Positions 14,879 to 22,720 of a stretch of 64,000 nt of DNA are shown in pieces. This DNA comes from an uncultured Alphaproteobacteria bacterium (GTDB lineage: Bacteria; Pseudomonadota; Alphaproteobacteria; Rhodobacterales; Rhodobacteraceae), in NCBI GenBank assembly GCA_902619165.1, contig CACNDI010000003.1, positions 1-64,000 of the forward strand, given 5' to 3'. Numbering within the stretch: position 1 is the stretch's first letter; each line of letters begins with the position of its first letter. Position numbers and translations under genes: made by a program. The notes below the pieces were generated by a model. The model was not told where the DNA came from. It saw only the letters and a list, made by a program, of their open reading frames with translations, and made no database searches.

Positions 14879-15436
14879 GTGAATAAGTTAGAGACACATT
14901 TTTGGTTATATGGAATAGTTCCCCTGCTCATTCTTTACGTTTTTAATATGTATTTCTTTCAAGATGTTTTGAGTTTTGCTGGGAGAGATTGTAAGTATGC
15001 GTTCACTAATTACGAATGCCCACCTTTACTTTTAGAGCAGATGGATGACGCAAATAGAAATTTTGGGTTAATGAGTTTGGTTATTATTATTTGGACGATA
15101 TGGTTCATTGTTAAAGTTTTCTCGTTGTCAAAACGACAAACGCCAAGAGTAACAAAAATATGGATGCGTTCTGCGGCAATAATAATTCCAATTATATTCG
15201 CAGTATTGTTCCCATTTGTTTCTGTGATATTTGATATTGGTTATTTGATGAGAGAATATTACAAATTGTCGGTATATATTCTTCAATTTATCGGAGGTAA
15301 TCCAGGCGGATTTGGAATGGGTTATTACATTGCAAACATTTTAATTTTTATCTTCATTCAACCATTTCTAATCTTTCTTTTTTATAATCTCTGGAAGCAG
15401 GAAAAACAAAAGAACGCATGGATGGAGAGAGACTGA
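14879..15436 (+). CDS. Four-span membrane protein of unknown function
   Basis: 185 residues from a GTG start. Hydrophobic segments lie at about 8-28, 60-85, 97-127 and 145-175, ending IFIQPFLIFLFYNLWKQEKQ. The terminal motif (QP, hydrophobic run, W, basic tail) recurs at the end of the next small gene, so the two are probably related partners. Its TGA overlaps the next ATG by one base. Confidence 0.6.
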   Translation: MNKLETHFWLYGIVPLLILYVFNMYFFQDVLSFAGRDCKYAFTNYECPPLLLEQMDDANRNFGLMSLVIIIWTIWFIVKVFSLSKRQTPRVTKIWMRSAAIIIPIIFAVLFPFVSVIFDIGYLMREYYKLSVYILQFIGGNPGGFGMGYYIANILIFIFIQPFLIFLFYNLWKQEKQKNAWMERD

Positions 15437-15636
15437 TGTTTGAAGTTCTAGGAAATTTTATTGAGTGGTTCTTTTTCCTGTGTGTTGACATTATGCACCT
15501 TGTAGAGTTTTTGACGAATACAAATTATAAGGACATCAACACTATAATCTTTCTGCTTTTGCAACCTGGACTCATTCTCTTTTTCTTTGTTTTATGGCGA
15601 TTAGAAAAAAGAAGAGGGAAACTTAATAAAAATTGA
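15436..15636 (+). CDS. Small two-span membrane protein
   Basis: 66 residues starting at ATG 15436 (GGAGAGA about 6 bases upstream), sharing one base with the stop of the preceding gene. Two hydrophobic segments are present; the second, FLLLQPGLILFFFVLWRLEK, mirrors the C-terminus of the preceding protein. It looks like a short paralogue of that protein's last span and is translated with it. Confidence 0.55.
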   Translation: MFEVLGNFIEWFFFLCVDIMHLVEFLTNTNYKDINTIIFLLLQPGLILFFFVLWRLEKRRGKLNKN

Positions 15637-15854
15637 ACTTCATTTGGGAAATAAAATATCACATTAAGTTTAAGAGTGGTGATAGATATGGGCGGAGAGA
15701 TTTTGATATGACTGAAGTGAGGTCTGAAGATGAAGCATTCAATAAGTTATTTGAAATGTATGAGTTGGACGAATTCAGTTTAGTTGATGGAGACCACGAA
15801 ATTGGAGACAACGAACTGGTTATTGATGAAATCAACAAGATAGACATAAAGTAG
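15633..15854 (+). CDS. Small acidic cytoplasmic protein
   Basis: 73 residues from a TTG that overlaps the previous stop (TTGA). Very acidic (EVRSEDEAFNKLFEMYELDE), with no hydrophobic segment. It probably belongs to the same operon as the two membrane proteins. No family recognised; the coupling is the main support. Confidence 0.5.
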   Translation: MNFIWEIKYHIKFKSGDRYGRRDFDMTEVRSEDEAFNKLFEMYELDEFSLVDGDHEIGDNELVIDEINKIDIK

Positions 15855-15862
15855 ATTGGGGA

Positions 15863-15997
15863 TTAGTTTTCTTTGGAACCGAATATTACAGGGTCTAAAT
15901 TATAGACTGCTTCAGAACAGAAATCATGAATGTCTTTTCCTCTTAACATTTCCCTTTGTTTAAGAAAAATATCATGAAAAAACCCAATAAAATCAAT
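15863..15997 (-). pseudogene. 3' tail of an unidentified gene fused behind a glmS-end core
   Basis: Immediately after the glmS-end-like core (stop at 16001-16003), the same frame runs on for about 43 codons (DFIGFFHDIFLKQREMLRGK and DIHDFCSEAVYNLDPVIFG, ending SKEN-stop at 15863). It has protein-like composition but no start. Here an unrelated gene tail occupies the place where a barrel tail follows the other cores. Confidence 0.45.
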
Positions 15998-16000
15998 AAC

Positions 16001-16015
16001 TTATTCGACAGTATC
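16001..16015 (-). repeat. glmS 3'-end-like core C
   Basis: Minus-strand reading ACT GTC GAA TAA (TVE-stop) is identical to the real glmS end over 12 bases. The downstream match continues (ATTGATTTTATTGG, then a T run). Upstream of it the sequence differs from glmS. Same orientation as glmS. Confidence 0.65.
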
Positions 16016-16095
16016 GTTTGTACGGTGTAGGTGGGAGTTTTCTTCTGCAGATGTTCTTTTCTGTTTCAGCATAACTTACCGCCGTCCACCTTTTA

Positions 16096-16389
16096 ATGTA
16101 CCACAGTACTCAGAATACCAATTCTTTCTCTATCAGACAATCACTGAACAAAGAGAAAAAAGAAAGAACCTTTGACAGGATTGCAGATTGGTTGAATAAA
16201 AATGGGTATCTCTCTGTACGTGGGAAGAAGTTTAGAGGTAATAATGTTCATTCAATTGTTAAGAAGAAAAGACTGAAAGATAAGAAGTTAGAGAAAGAAT
16301 ACCCTGAGGTTTGGTCTGATTTTAGTTTGGAGGTGGTGGATAAAACTTTGGTTAATAATCTCAATAACAGAGGACGCTATCCGATTTAA
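16096..16389 (+). pseudogene. HTH relic, copy 6 (frameshifted, fused to DsrE 3' sequence)
   Basis: The DNA from about 16113 matches copy 4 but has one extra A near 16155-16165, so the N-terminal part is in a different frame from the core (RTFDRIADWLNKNGYLSVRG and onward to KTLVNN). The final codons (LNNRGRYPI-stop) are antisense to the DsrE copy 2 3' end, marking a junction at about 16357. The frame is open for 97 codons, so a protein with a foreign N- and C-terminus could still be made. Confidence 0.6.
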
Positions 16390-16723
16390 TTGACTCTTCA
16401 ACAAGTTTATCAGGCATGGCAAACTCTGCTTTATATCCATCAAGAAGTGTCTCATCGTAACCGCGTGCCTTAGCGGACATTCCTGAGACAAATATGGTTG
16501 CATTTGTATTCTTTAAACTTTCCAAATGTTCATATAAATCTCCAGTACCCTGACCTACTATTTCACCAGCACTTTTGCAATTTAGAATGTGAACGCCGTC
16601 TGCCGCGAGAAAAAGAGTTACTTCGTGCCCACTTTTTTCTGCGGCAAGAGCAACCATTAAACCTAATGTTACTTTATTTTTGAATTCCAAATCGCTATGT
16701 ATATGAACGAGTACTTTAGACAT
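16361..16723 (-). CDS. DsrE/DsrF-like protein, copy 2
   Basis: 120 residues, a close paralogue of 5256-5618 with the same length. AAGGAG is placed about 7 bases upstream of the ATG. Differences are mostly conservative (for example D/E, V/I, R/K), and synonymous changes are visible too, suggesting both copies have been under constraint. The identity stops within a few bases beyond the stop codon, at the HTH relic. Confidence 0.8.
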   Translation of the reverse strand: MSKVLVHIHSDLEFKNKVTLGLMVALAAEKSGHEVTLFLAADGVHILNCKSAGEIVGQGTGDLYEHLESLKNTNATIFVSGMSAKARGYDETLLDGYKAEFAMPDKLVEESIKSDSVLCY

Positions 16724-16781
16724 TTATTTCTCCTTAAAATTTATTTATAAAATTATAGTGTTTTTTGAAACTGAGGTTCCA

Positions 16782-17390
16782 CTACACTAAAAACTCATTA
16801 ATTCCATCTAAAACATATTGTACACTCAATCCCGCCAAAATAATTGCAATAATGCTTGAGAATACACTTATTAATTTTTCATTAACTATTTTCTCAAACC
16901 TTGAAACTATAAAAAAGGCGACAAAGGTAATAACCATGACAAGAAGTAATGACGATATTCCAATGATTTGGTTGATATAATTCCCCCCAATATTGCTGAC
17001 AGAAACTACCACTGATATTATGGCAGCAGGTCCTGCTAATAGGGGAATCGCAAGTGGGAATACACTTATATTATCGGAGTCAAAATTAGCATCTTCCTCT
17101 TTCCGTTCTCGTCTCTTGTTAAATAGCATTTCTAAGGAGACTAAAAACAAGATAATACCACCTGCTATTTTCAGAGCAGGAAAAGTTATACTCAAATGAT
17201 TGAAAATGTAATTACCTAAAACTGCAAAAAATATTAAAACCAAAAATGCGATTATAGTTGAGTTGAATGCGGTTTTAACTTTTCCGTTTAAATTTAAGTT
17301 CTTAGTGACCACAAAAAAGATAGGCGCACTTCCGATCGGGTCAATAACAACGAAGTATAGAACAAAAGATTGAATGAATATTTCTACCAT
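16782..17390 (-). CDS. MarC-family integral membrane protein
   Basis: 202 residues with six hydrophobic segments. Characteristic motifs are VIDPIGSAPIF in the first span and PLAIPLLAGPAAIISVVV after the central charged loop. MarC/UPF0056 proteins are inner-membrane proteins of uncertain function, once tied to multiple antibiotic resistance. It follows the barrel tail at 17534 co-directionally and is the cargo closest to glmS. Confidence 0.85.
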   Translation of the reverse strand: MVEIFIQSFVLYFVVIDPIGSAPIFFVVTKNLNLNGKVKTAFNSTIIAFLVLIFFAVLGNYIFNHLSITFPALKIAGGIILFLVSLEMLFNKRRERKEEDANFDSDNISVFPLAIPLLAGPAAIISVVVSVSNIGGNYINQIIGISSLLLVMVITFVAFFIVSRFEKIVNEKLISVFSSIIAIILAGLSVQYVLDGINEFLV

Positions 17391-17533
17391 AGCAATACCG
17401 ATTGAAACTTTCTTTTTGCAAATCTTAAATAATTAAAATTTGCGAAATTCTTTACTAAAATTTTTAAAAAATTTGGTTACGCATTATCAAACAAAAACTC
17501 TGAAATAAAGAGATTTTTAACTTAGAAAAAATA

Positions 17534-17578
17534 TCAGAAACGCATACCTACAGAAACACTTACCCTATCACTCTGTAG
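17534..17578 (-). repeat. Outer-membrane barrel gene 3' tail, copy next to glmS
   Basis: Minus-strand reading LQSDRVSVSVGMRF-stop, beginning about 30 bases after the glmS stop. It lacks any upstream barrel sequence because glmS itself is there. A CCTACAGA/TCTGTAGG inverted repeat inside it can form an 8-bp hairpin in the glmS transcript. The remainder of 17391-17607 is AT-rich leader of the MarC gene. Confidence 0.7.
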
Positions 17579-17584
17579 GGTCAA

Positions 17585-17625
17585 AAAAAACCAATAAAAT
17601 CAATGATTTATTCGACAGTCACGGA
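17585..17625 (-). repeat. Genuine glmS end: presumed attachment core
   Basis: The last codons of glmS (TCC GTG ACT GTC GAA TAA) and the ~23 bases after the stop are the part shared with cores A to E, best with B and C. In Tn7-type systems the glmS 3' end is the recognised target; here no Tn7 transposition gene is present in the window, so only the location is comparable. Confidence 0.6.
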
Positions 17626-19431
17626 TTTTGCCAAATTTCTGGGTTGATCGACATCAGTTCCTTTATCGAGAGCTGTATAATAAGCTATCAGTTGCAACGG
17701 TAAGGAGTACAAGATCGGTGTCAGAAAGTCGGTGCAACTAGGCAGTTGAAAAATTGACTTTGTTAAATCCTTGGATAACTCTTTACCTTTTTTGTCCGTA
17801 AATAATACTATTTTTCCCCTTCTGGCCTTAACTTCTTCTAAATTTGACAATGTTTTTTCAAATACTTTAGACCATGGATTCAAAGCAACTAATGGCATAC
17901 TTTTATCTATCAGCGCTATGGGCCCATGCTTCAACTCGCCGGAAGCGTATCCCTCTGCGTGTAAATAGCTTATTTCTTTTAACTTCAACGCACCCTCAAG
18001 TGCTATGGGATATAATATATCTCTTCCTAGGTAAATAACGCTATTTGAATTCATAAATTTTTTACACAACTTTTTGATATTTTCATTTTGAGATAAAATC
18101 TCTGAATAAAGCCTGGGTAATTCTAATAATCCTTTTAAAAGATTAGACCTCTGTTTTGCCGTGATTTTTGATAATTCACTTGCAAACTTGATATTTAGAA
18201 TTTTTAAAACCAGCAGTTGGCATATAAAGGCCTTAGTGGATGCCACCCCAATTTCTGGCCCCGCTTTGGTTGGAAACACCCAATTTGACTCGCGTGCTAT
18301 TGAGCTTTGCTCAACATTAACAATAGCAAGAATATTTTTTGTATATTTTTTAGCAAATCTCAAAGCTCCAATTGTATCAGCTGTTTCACCTGATTGGCTG
18401 ACAAAAATAAGCAAGTCATGCTCACTAACAACTGGAGACCTGTATCTGAACTCAGATGCTAGCTCAGCATGCGTTGGTATACTACTCAAGCTTTCAAACC
18501 AATATTTTGCGACCAAACAGGAATAGAAAGCCGTACCACAACCGATCAATATAATTCTCTGAATTTCAGTTGATTGAGGCAAAGATGGCAATGATAGCGT
18601 CTCCTTGACTGCATTCAAATAAGTACCCAGTACTCGTGAAATCACCTCAGGTTGCTCAAAAATCTCTTTTTCCATAAAGTGCTTGTACTGACCTTTACTG
18701 AGATTGACTGGGTCAGTATGTAATATATGCATGTCTCTAGAGACGCTGTTGCCATAGCTATCATACATTTTCACTTCATCAGAAGTAAGTTTAGCAAAGT
18801 CACCTTCTTCTAAGTAACATACTTTATTGGAAAAAATTGATAAAGATAACGCATCGGAACTAACAAAATTCTCTCGATCGCCAAATCCGAGAGCTAGTGG
18901 AGATCCCCTTCTGGTTGCTACCATGAAATTCTCATGTCCTCTGAAGATAAAGCACAAAGCAAAAGATCCACGTAATTTTTCTACAGTAAGTCTTACTGCT
19001 TCTAAAGGTCCACGCTTTTCTTTAGAAATTTTTTCCTCAACTAGCTTTGCTATAACCTCAGTATCTGTCTGAGATTCAAAGCTTATTCCTTTCTCTAGCA
19101 ATCCATCTTTGAACTCCGCAAAATTTTCAATAATCCCATTATGCACCACTGCCACATTTTTTGTAACTTGCGGGTGTGCGTTAATTTCAATTGGTTCGCC
19201 ATGAGTAGCCCATCTCGTGTGACCAATTCCAATATAACCGTCTAATGGGTTTTGTCTTAATTTGTTCTTAAGGGAGACAAGTTTACCTGTGCTTTTACTG
19301 CAAACAATCTCCGAATTATTAACAATCGCTATCCCCGCACTATCATACCCCCGATATTCGAGACATTCTAAGCCATCTATTAACCGGTCAACAACCTGAT
19401 TTTTTGAAACTATGCCAATAATACCGCACAA
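17608..19431 (-). CDS. glmS: Glutamine-fructose-6-phosphate aminotransferase (isomerizing)
   Basis: 607 residues, full length. After Met removal Cys is N-terminal (CGIIGIV), the class II glutaminase nucleophile. HTRWATHG and HNGIIENF complete that domain (to about 235). Two SIS sugar-isomerase domains follow (GCGTAFYSC, SQSGETADT; then SNSVIYLGRDILYP, EGYASGELKHGPIALI), and it ends AKSVTVE. It makes glucosamine-6-phosphate for peptidoglycan and LPS. It is transcribed toward the accessory island, whose edge begins within about 25 bases of its stop. Confidence 0.98.
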   Translation of the reverse strand: MCGIIGIVSKNQVVDRLIDGLECLEYRGYDSAGIAIVNNSEIVCSKSTGKLVSLKNKLRQNPLDGYIGIGHTRWATHGEPIEINAHPQVTKNVAVVHNGIIENFAEFKDGLLEKGISFESQTDTEVIAKLVEEKISKEKRGPLEAVRLTVEKLRGSFALCFIFRGHENFMVATRRGSPLALGFGDRENFVSSDALSLSIFSNKVCYLEEGDFAKLTSDEVKMYDSYGNSVSRDMHILHTDPVNLSKGQYKHFMEKEIFEQPEVISRVLGTYLNAVKETLSLPSLPQSTEIQRIILIGCGTAFYSCLVAKYWFESLSSIPTHAELASEFRYRSPVVSEHDLLIFVSQSGETADTIGALRFAKKYTKNILAIVNVEQSSIARESNWVFPTKAGPEIGVASTKAFICQLLVLKILNIKFASELSKITAKQRSNLLKGLLELPRLYSEILSQNENIKKLCKKFMNSNSVIYLGRDILYPIALEGALKLKEISYLHAEGYASGELKHGPIALIDKSMPLVALNPWSKVFEKTLSNLEEVKARRGKIVLFTDKKGKELSKDLTKSIFQLPSCTDFLTPILYSLPLQLIAYYTALDKGTDVDQPRNLAKSVTVE

Positions 19432-19499
19432 GAGTAGTCTCCACCCAATAAGCCCTACTGTTATAGATCACCGATATGGTATAAGTCTAGCTAAATGTC

Positions 19500-19528
19500 T
19501 TGACAGAGAAAAATACTCACAGTAAAAA
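19500..19528 (+). promoter_or_regulatory. Probable rpmB promoter
   Basis: TTGACA (19500-19505), a 17-base spacer, then TAAAAA (19523-19528), about 20 bases before the rpmB start and within the divergent glmS-rpmB gap. An AGAGGG ribosome binding site follows at about 19537. The leader would be very short. Confidence 0.5.
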
Positions 19529-19548
19529 CACAAAAGTGAGAGGGAACA

Positions 19549-19845
19549 ATGTCTAGAACGTGTGAATTAACAGGTAAAAAAGCAATGAGTGGCAATAACG
19601 TCAGTCACGCTAAGAATAGGACAAAAAGGAAGTTTTTGCCAAATTTAAACAACGTTAAACTGACTTCTGAAGTGTTAGGGAAAGATTTTCAACTTAAGGT
19701 TTCCGCTTCTGCTCTTCGAACGATTGATAAAGTTGGAGGTCTAGATCCCTTTCTCAGACGGTCAGCATTCGATAATCTATCGTCAAATGCTATGAAGATC
19801 AAAAGGGACATTGAGAAGGTAGAAGTAGAAAAAGCTTCTGACTAG
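19549..19845 (+). CDS. rpmB: 50S ribosomal protein L28
   Basis: 98 residues. The N-terminus SRTCELTGKKAMSGNNVSHA is the L28 signature, followed by NRTKRKFLPN; the alphaproteobacterial type has the longer C-terminal extension seen here (LRTIDKVGGLDPFL). It lies divergent to glmS and 54 bases ahead of lepA. Confidence 0.97.
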   Translation: MSRTCELTGKKAMSGNNVSHAKNRTKRKFLPNLNNVKLTSEVLGKDFQLKVSASALRTIDKVGGLDPFLRRSAFDNLSSNAMKIKRDIEKVEVEKASD

Positions 19846-19899
19846 TTAAAAGTAATACGCGAAACTTAGATAGATATTAGAGAAAAAGAAGAGTGACGT

Positions 19900-21699
19900 A
19901 TGAAGCCAATTGAAAAAATTAGGAATTTTTCAATTATAGCTCATATAGATCATGGAAAGTCCACGTTAGCTGACAGGTTGATTCAATTTACTAATACGGT
20001 GTCTTCTAGAGATATGAAAGAACAACTTCTTGACTCCATGGATTTGGAGAGAGAACGTGGAATTACAATAAAAGCCAACTCAGTCCGCTTATCTTACAGA
20101 GCCAAAGATGGTGAAGAATACATACTGAATTTGATTGATACTCCTGGACATGTTGACTTTTCTTATGAGGTTTCCCGCTCAATGCGAGCTGTTGAAGGTT
20201 CTTTGCTCGTAGTCGATGCGAGTCAAGGTGTAGAGGCCCAAACTTTAGCTAATGTATATACTGCCTTAGAGGCCGATCACGAAATCTTTCCAATACTTAA
20301 TAAAGTAGACCTGCCTGCCTCAGATTGTAATAGAGTTGGGCAACAAATAGAAGAAGTTATTGGTCTAGACGCCTCATCAGCACTGCAAATATCTGCAAAA
20401 ACTGGCCAAGGAATTGATGAGGTATTAGAAGCAATTGTGACTTCACTACCCCACCCACAAGGAGTTCACAAAAATCCTCTTAAAGCTATGCTAATAGACA
20501 GTTGGTACGACAGCTACCTAGGTGTAGTGGTTATGATACGAATGGTTGATGGAATTCTAAAAAAAGGTGACAAAATAATAATGATGCAGAGTGGAGCCAA
20601 GTATACCATAGATTCAGTAGGTGTCTTAAAACCAAAAATTAAAAATGTAGATTTTTTATCCGCGGGGGAGATAGGGGTGTTTACTGCCTCTATAAAGCAA
20701 GTTAGGGATACGCGTGTGGGTGATACTATAACGCATGAAGGAAGACCTTGTAGTGAACCCCTTGCTGGATATGAGCCAGCGAAACCCGTTGTATTTTGTG
20801 GTTTTTTCCCTGTGGACAGTTCCGAATTTGAAACCCTTAGAGAATCTATTGAAAAATTGGCGTTAAACGATTCCTCATTTACCTTTGAGATCGAAACTTC
20901 ATTAGCTTTAGGTTTTGGCTTTCGATGTGGTTTTCTCGGATTGCTACACCTCGAGGTCATAAGAGATCGAATAGAGCGTGAGTTTAATATTGATTTAATC
21001 ACAACTGCTCCGAGTGTCGTTTACAGTGTTGAGACTACCGATAAAGAATTACTTGATATTCACAATCCTGCGGACCTTCCTGATGCCTCCAAAATTACTT
21101 GTATAAAGGAGCCACGGATAAAGGCAACAATTCTGGTGCCAGACGAGTATCTTGGAGATGTACTGAAGCTTTGTCAGGAAAGACGAGGCGTCCAGAGAGA
21201 CTTAACCTACGTTGGTAGTCGCGCCATGACTATCTATGATTTACCTCTTAATGAGGTAGTTTTTGATTTTTATGACAAACTAAAGTCAGTAACAAAAGGA
21301 TACGCAAGCTTTGACTACCAAATTGAGGGCTATCAAGAAGATAATTTAGTAAAGATGCAAATTCTTGTTAATGACGAACCCGTTGATGCCCTTTCAATGA
21401 TGGTACATAGATCCAAGGCAGAAAGTCGTGGACGCAGCTTGTGTGAGAAGCTAAAGGGGTTAATACCACAACACTTATTCAAAGTCCCTATCCAAGCAGC
21501 AATTGGTGGCCGAGTAATAGCGCGAGAAACAATATCTGCTCTTAGAAAAGATGTTACTGCGAAATGTTATGGAGGTGATATTACAAGAAAAAGAAAGCTA
21601 CTTGAGAAACAAAAAGCTGGAAAAAAGAAAATGCGTCAATTCGGACGAGTGGAAATCCCCCAACAAGCATTCATAGATGCGCTAAAAATGTCTGATTAA
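19900..21699 (+). CDS. lepA: Elongation factor 4 (LepA), ribosome back-translocase GTPase
   Basis: 599 residues, full length. G-domain motifs: AHIDHGKST (G1), RGITI (G2), DTPGHVDF (G3), NKVD (G4). Then come EF-G-like domains II, III and V and the LepA-specific C-terminal domain ([32 protein letters not shown]). It binds stalled ribosomes and helps initiation or back-translocation. The start ATG follows a GAAGAGTGA binding region. Confidence 0.97.
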   Translation: MKPIEKIRNFSIIAHIDHGKSTLADRLIQFTNTVSSRDMKEQLLDSMDLERERGITIKANSVRLSYRAKDGEEYILNLIDTPGHVDFSYEVSRSMRAVEGSLLVVDASQGVEAQTLANVYTALEADHEIFPILNKVDLPASDCNRVGQQIEEVIGLDASSALQISAKTGQGIDEVLEAIVTSLPHPQGVHKNPLKAMLIDSWYDSYLGVVVMIRMVDGILKKGDKIIMMQSGAKYTIDSVGVLKPKIKNVDFLSAGEIGVFTASIKQVRDTRVGDTITHEGRPCSEPLAGYEPAKPVVFCGFFPVDSSEFETLRESIEKLALNDSSFTFEIETSLALGFGFRCGFLGLLHLEVIRDRIEREFNIDLITTAPSVVYSVETTDKELLDIHNPADLPDASKITCIKEPRIKATILVPDEYLGDVLKLCQERRGVQRDLTYVGSRAMTIYDLPLNEVVFDFYDKLKSVTKGYASFDYQIEGYQEDNLVKMQILVNDEPVDALSMMVHRSKAESRGRSLCEKLKGLIPQHLFKVPIQAAIGGRVIARETISALRKDVTAKCYGGDITRKRKLLEKQKAGKKKMRQFGRVEIPQQAFIDALKMSD

Positions 21700-21704
21700 A
21701 CTTA

Positions 21705-22094
21705 TCATGCGGGATGTGGGTGAATGTGATAGGTTTTCTTCTTGCATAAGTATATGTTTCCAACGTATCCAGTGGTATTGTTATTTTCAAACCACTCGAT
21801 CAAAGAAACAGAATTACCACCCATAATTAAGGCTCTATTCTTTAATTCCATCATAACACTACGATAATCTTGCGTTTGTCCAAAGCTGATCTTCATGACT
21901 TTTGCACATGAACTATTCATCCTTAAATTTAAATCTGGATGCACAGACACGTGACCCACCCCTCGAGCAGGTAAAGTTCCCTGGGACATCTTTCCTGAAG
22001 CACTAGTTCCATTTGCGTTAGTTACGTTAGGCAACTGAGGGTTATAAGCACAACCCAAAATGAATAAAAAGACAAAAACTGCAGCTATTCTCAT
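21705..22094 (-). CDS. RcsF/DUF4156-like outer-membrane lipoprotein
   Basis: 129 residues from ATG 22094 (AAGGAG about 8 bases upstream). The signal peptide ends in a lipobox (FLFILGC), so it should be lipidated. The C-terminal domain (SCAKVMKISFG…LKNRALIMGGNSVSLIEW…GNIYLC) has the layout of the RcsF/DUF4156 fold with two cysteines. RcsF senses envelope stress in enterics, but no Rcs partners are seen here. It converges with lepA. Confidence 0.6.
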   Translation of the reverse strand: MRIAAVFVFLFILGCAYNPQLPNVTNANGTSASGKMSQGTLPARGVGHVSVHPDLNLRMNSSCAKVMKISFGQTQDYRSVMMELKNRALIMGGNSVSLIEWFENNNTTGYVGNIYLCKKKTYHIHPHPA

Positions 22095-22147
22095 AATAAT
22101 ATCTCCTTGGAAATTAATAAACGACAAAGAGGGAAATTTTTTAATTA

Positions 22148-22720
22148 TTATTTAAAGAAGTAAATTTCAGATATGTCAACTTTTGCCTCATGGTCACGCC
22201 CATAGGCGACTATCCCTATACTTTTGATAGATGAACTTTTTATCGTTTTCCTGAGAAAGCTGCTTGAAGGTTGAAATGTATCAAAGTTTATCTTTATAAC
22301 CCTCCAGCTTTTTGAAGTCTTAAAAGACGCATTGTAAAATTGCCAAGGAAGTAATGTTGAGGTTGTTCTTACAAAGACATAATACTTCTCTCCATTTCCT
22401 CTCACCTTAAGAGAAATGCCCTTAATATCATTATTAAGGTATTTTTCTAAGCTATGTCTAATTTGTATAAATCCACCGTTATTGGCGGTTGAAACTTTTC
22501 CTTCAAGCCGTACAAAATTATCTGTACCGCTTTTTCCAAAAAATGCCTTTCCACTTGATACGCCACCCATTACACCATCAGTAAAAAAAGACCAATTTCT
22601 ATTTTTGTTAGGATCAAAAGTCTCGAATGGTTTTTCTGACGCCATACCTAAACTTACCTTAAACATAGCCATAATAAAAAAATTGCATGCAACTAGAAGA
22701 TATTTATTCCTTCGTGACAT
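22148..22720 (-). CDS. CIA30-family protein, exported
   Basis: 190 residues. An N-terminal hydrophobic segment (NKYLLVACNFFIMAMFKVSL) is followed by the CIA30 beta-sandwich domain (WSFFTDGVMGGVSSGKAFF, GGFIQIRHSL, GISLKVRGNGEKYYVFVRT, SIGIVAYGRD…DISEIYF). The family is named for complex I assembly in mitochondria, but bacterial members are often exported carbohydrate-binding-like proteins. Its start lies 17 bases inside the end of the YtoQ-like gene, so they are co-transcribed. Confidence 0.75.
   Translation of the reverse strand: MSRRNKYLLVACNFFIMAMFKVSLGMASEKPFETFDPNKNRNWSFFTDGVMGGVSSGKAFFGKSGTDNFVRLEGKVSTANNGGFIQIRHSLEKYLNNDIKGISLKVRGNGEKYYVFVRTTSTLLPWQFYNASFKTSKSWRVIKINFDTFQPSSSFLRKTIKSSSIKSIGIVAYGRDHEAKVDISEIYFFK

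Noticed and set aside
17534-17580. glmS rho-independent terminator formed by CCTACAGA/TCTGTAGG
   Set aside because: The hairpin is not followed by a T-run on the glmS strand, and the sequence is accounted for as a barrel-gene tail. A role in termination is possible but not supported.
1-17600. Possible integron: many small cassettes and a palindromic repeat
   Set aside because: There is no IntI-type tyrosine integrase, the cassettes are in mixed orientation, and the palindrome at 8722-8784 is explained by two coding tails in inverted contact, not by an attC site.
16000-17625. A Tn7 transposon downstream of glmS
   Set aside because: No TnsA, B, C, D or E-like gene and no repeated TnsB-type end sites are visible. 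Only the target location resembles Tn7.
20514-21002. 162-codon minus-strand frame inside lepA
   Set aside because: Antisense shadow of a strongly conserved gene, with low-complexity basic composition.
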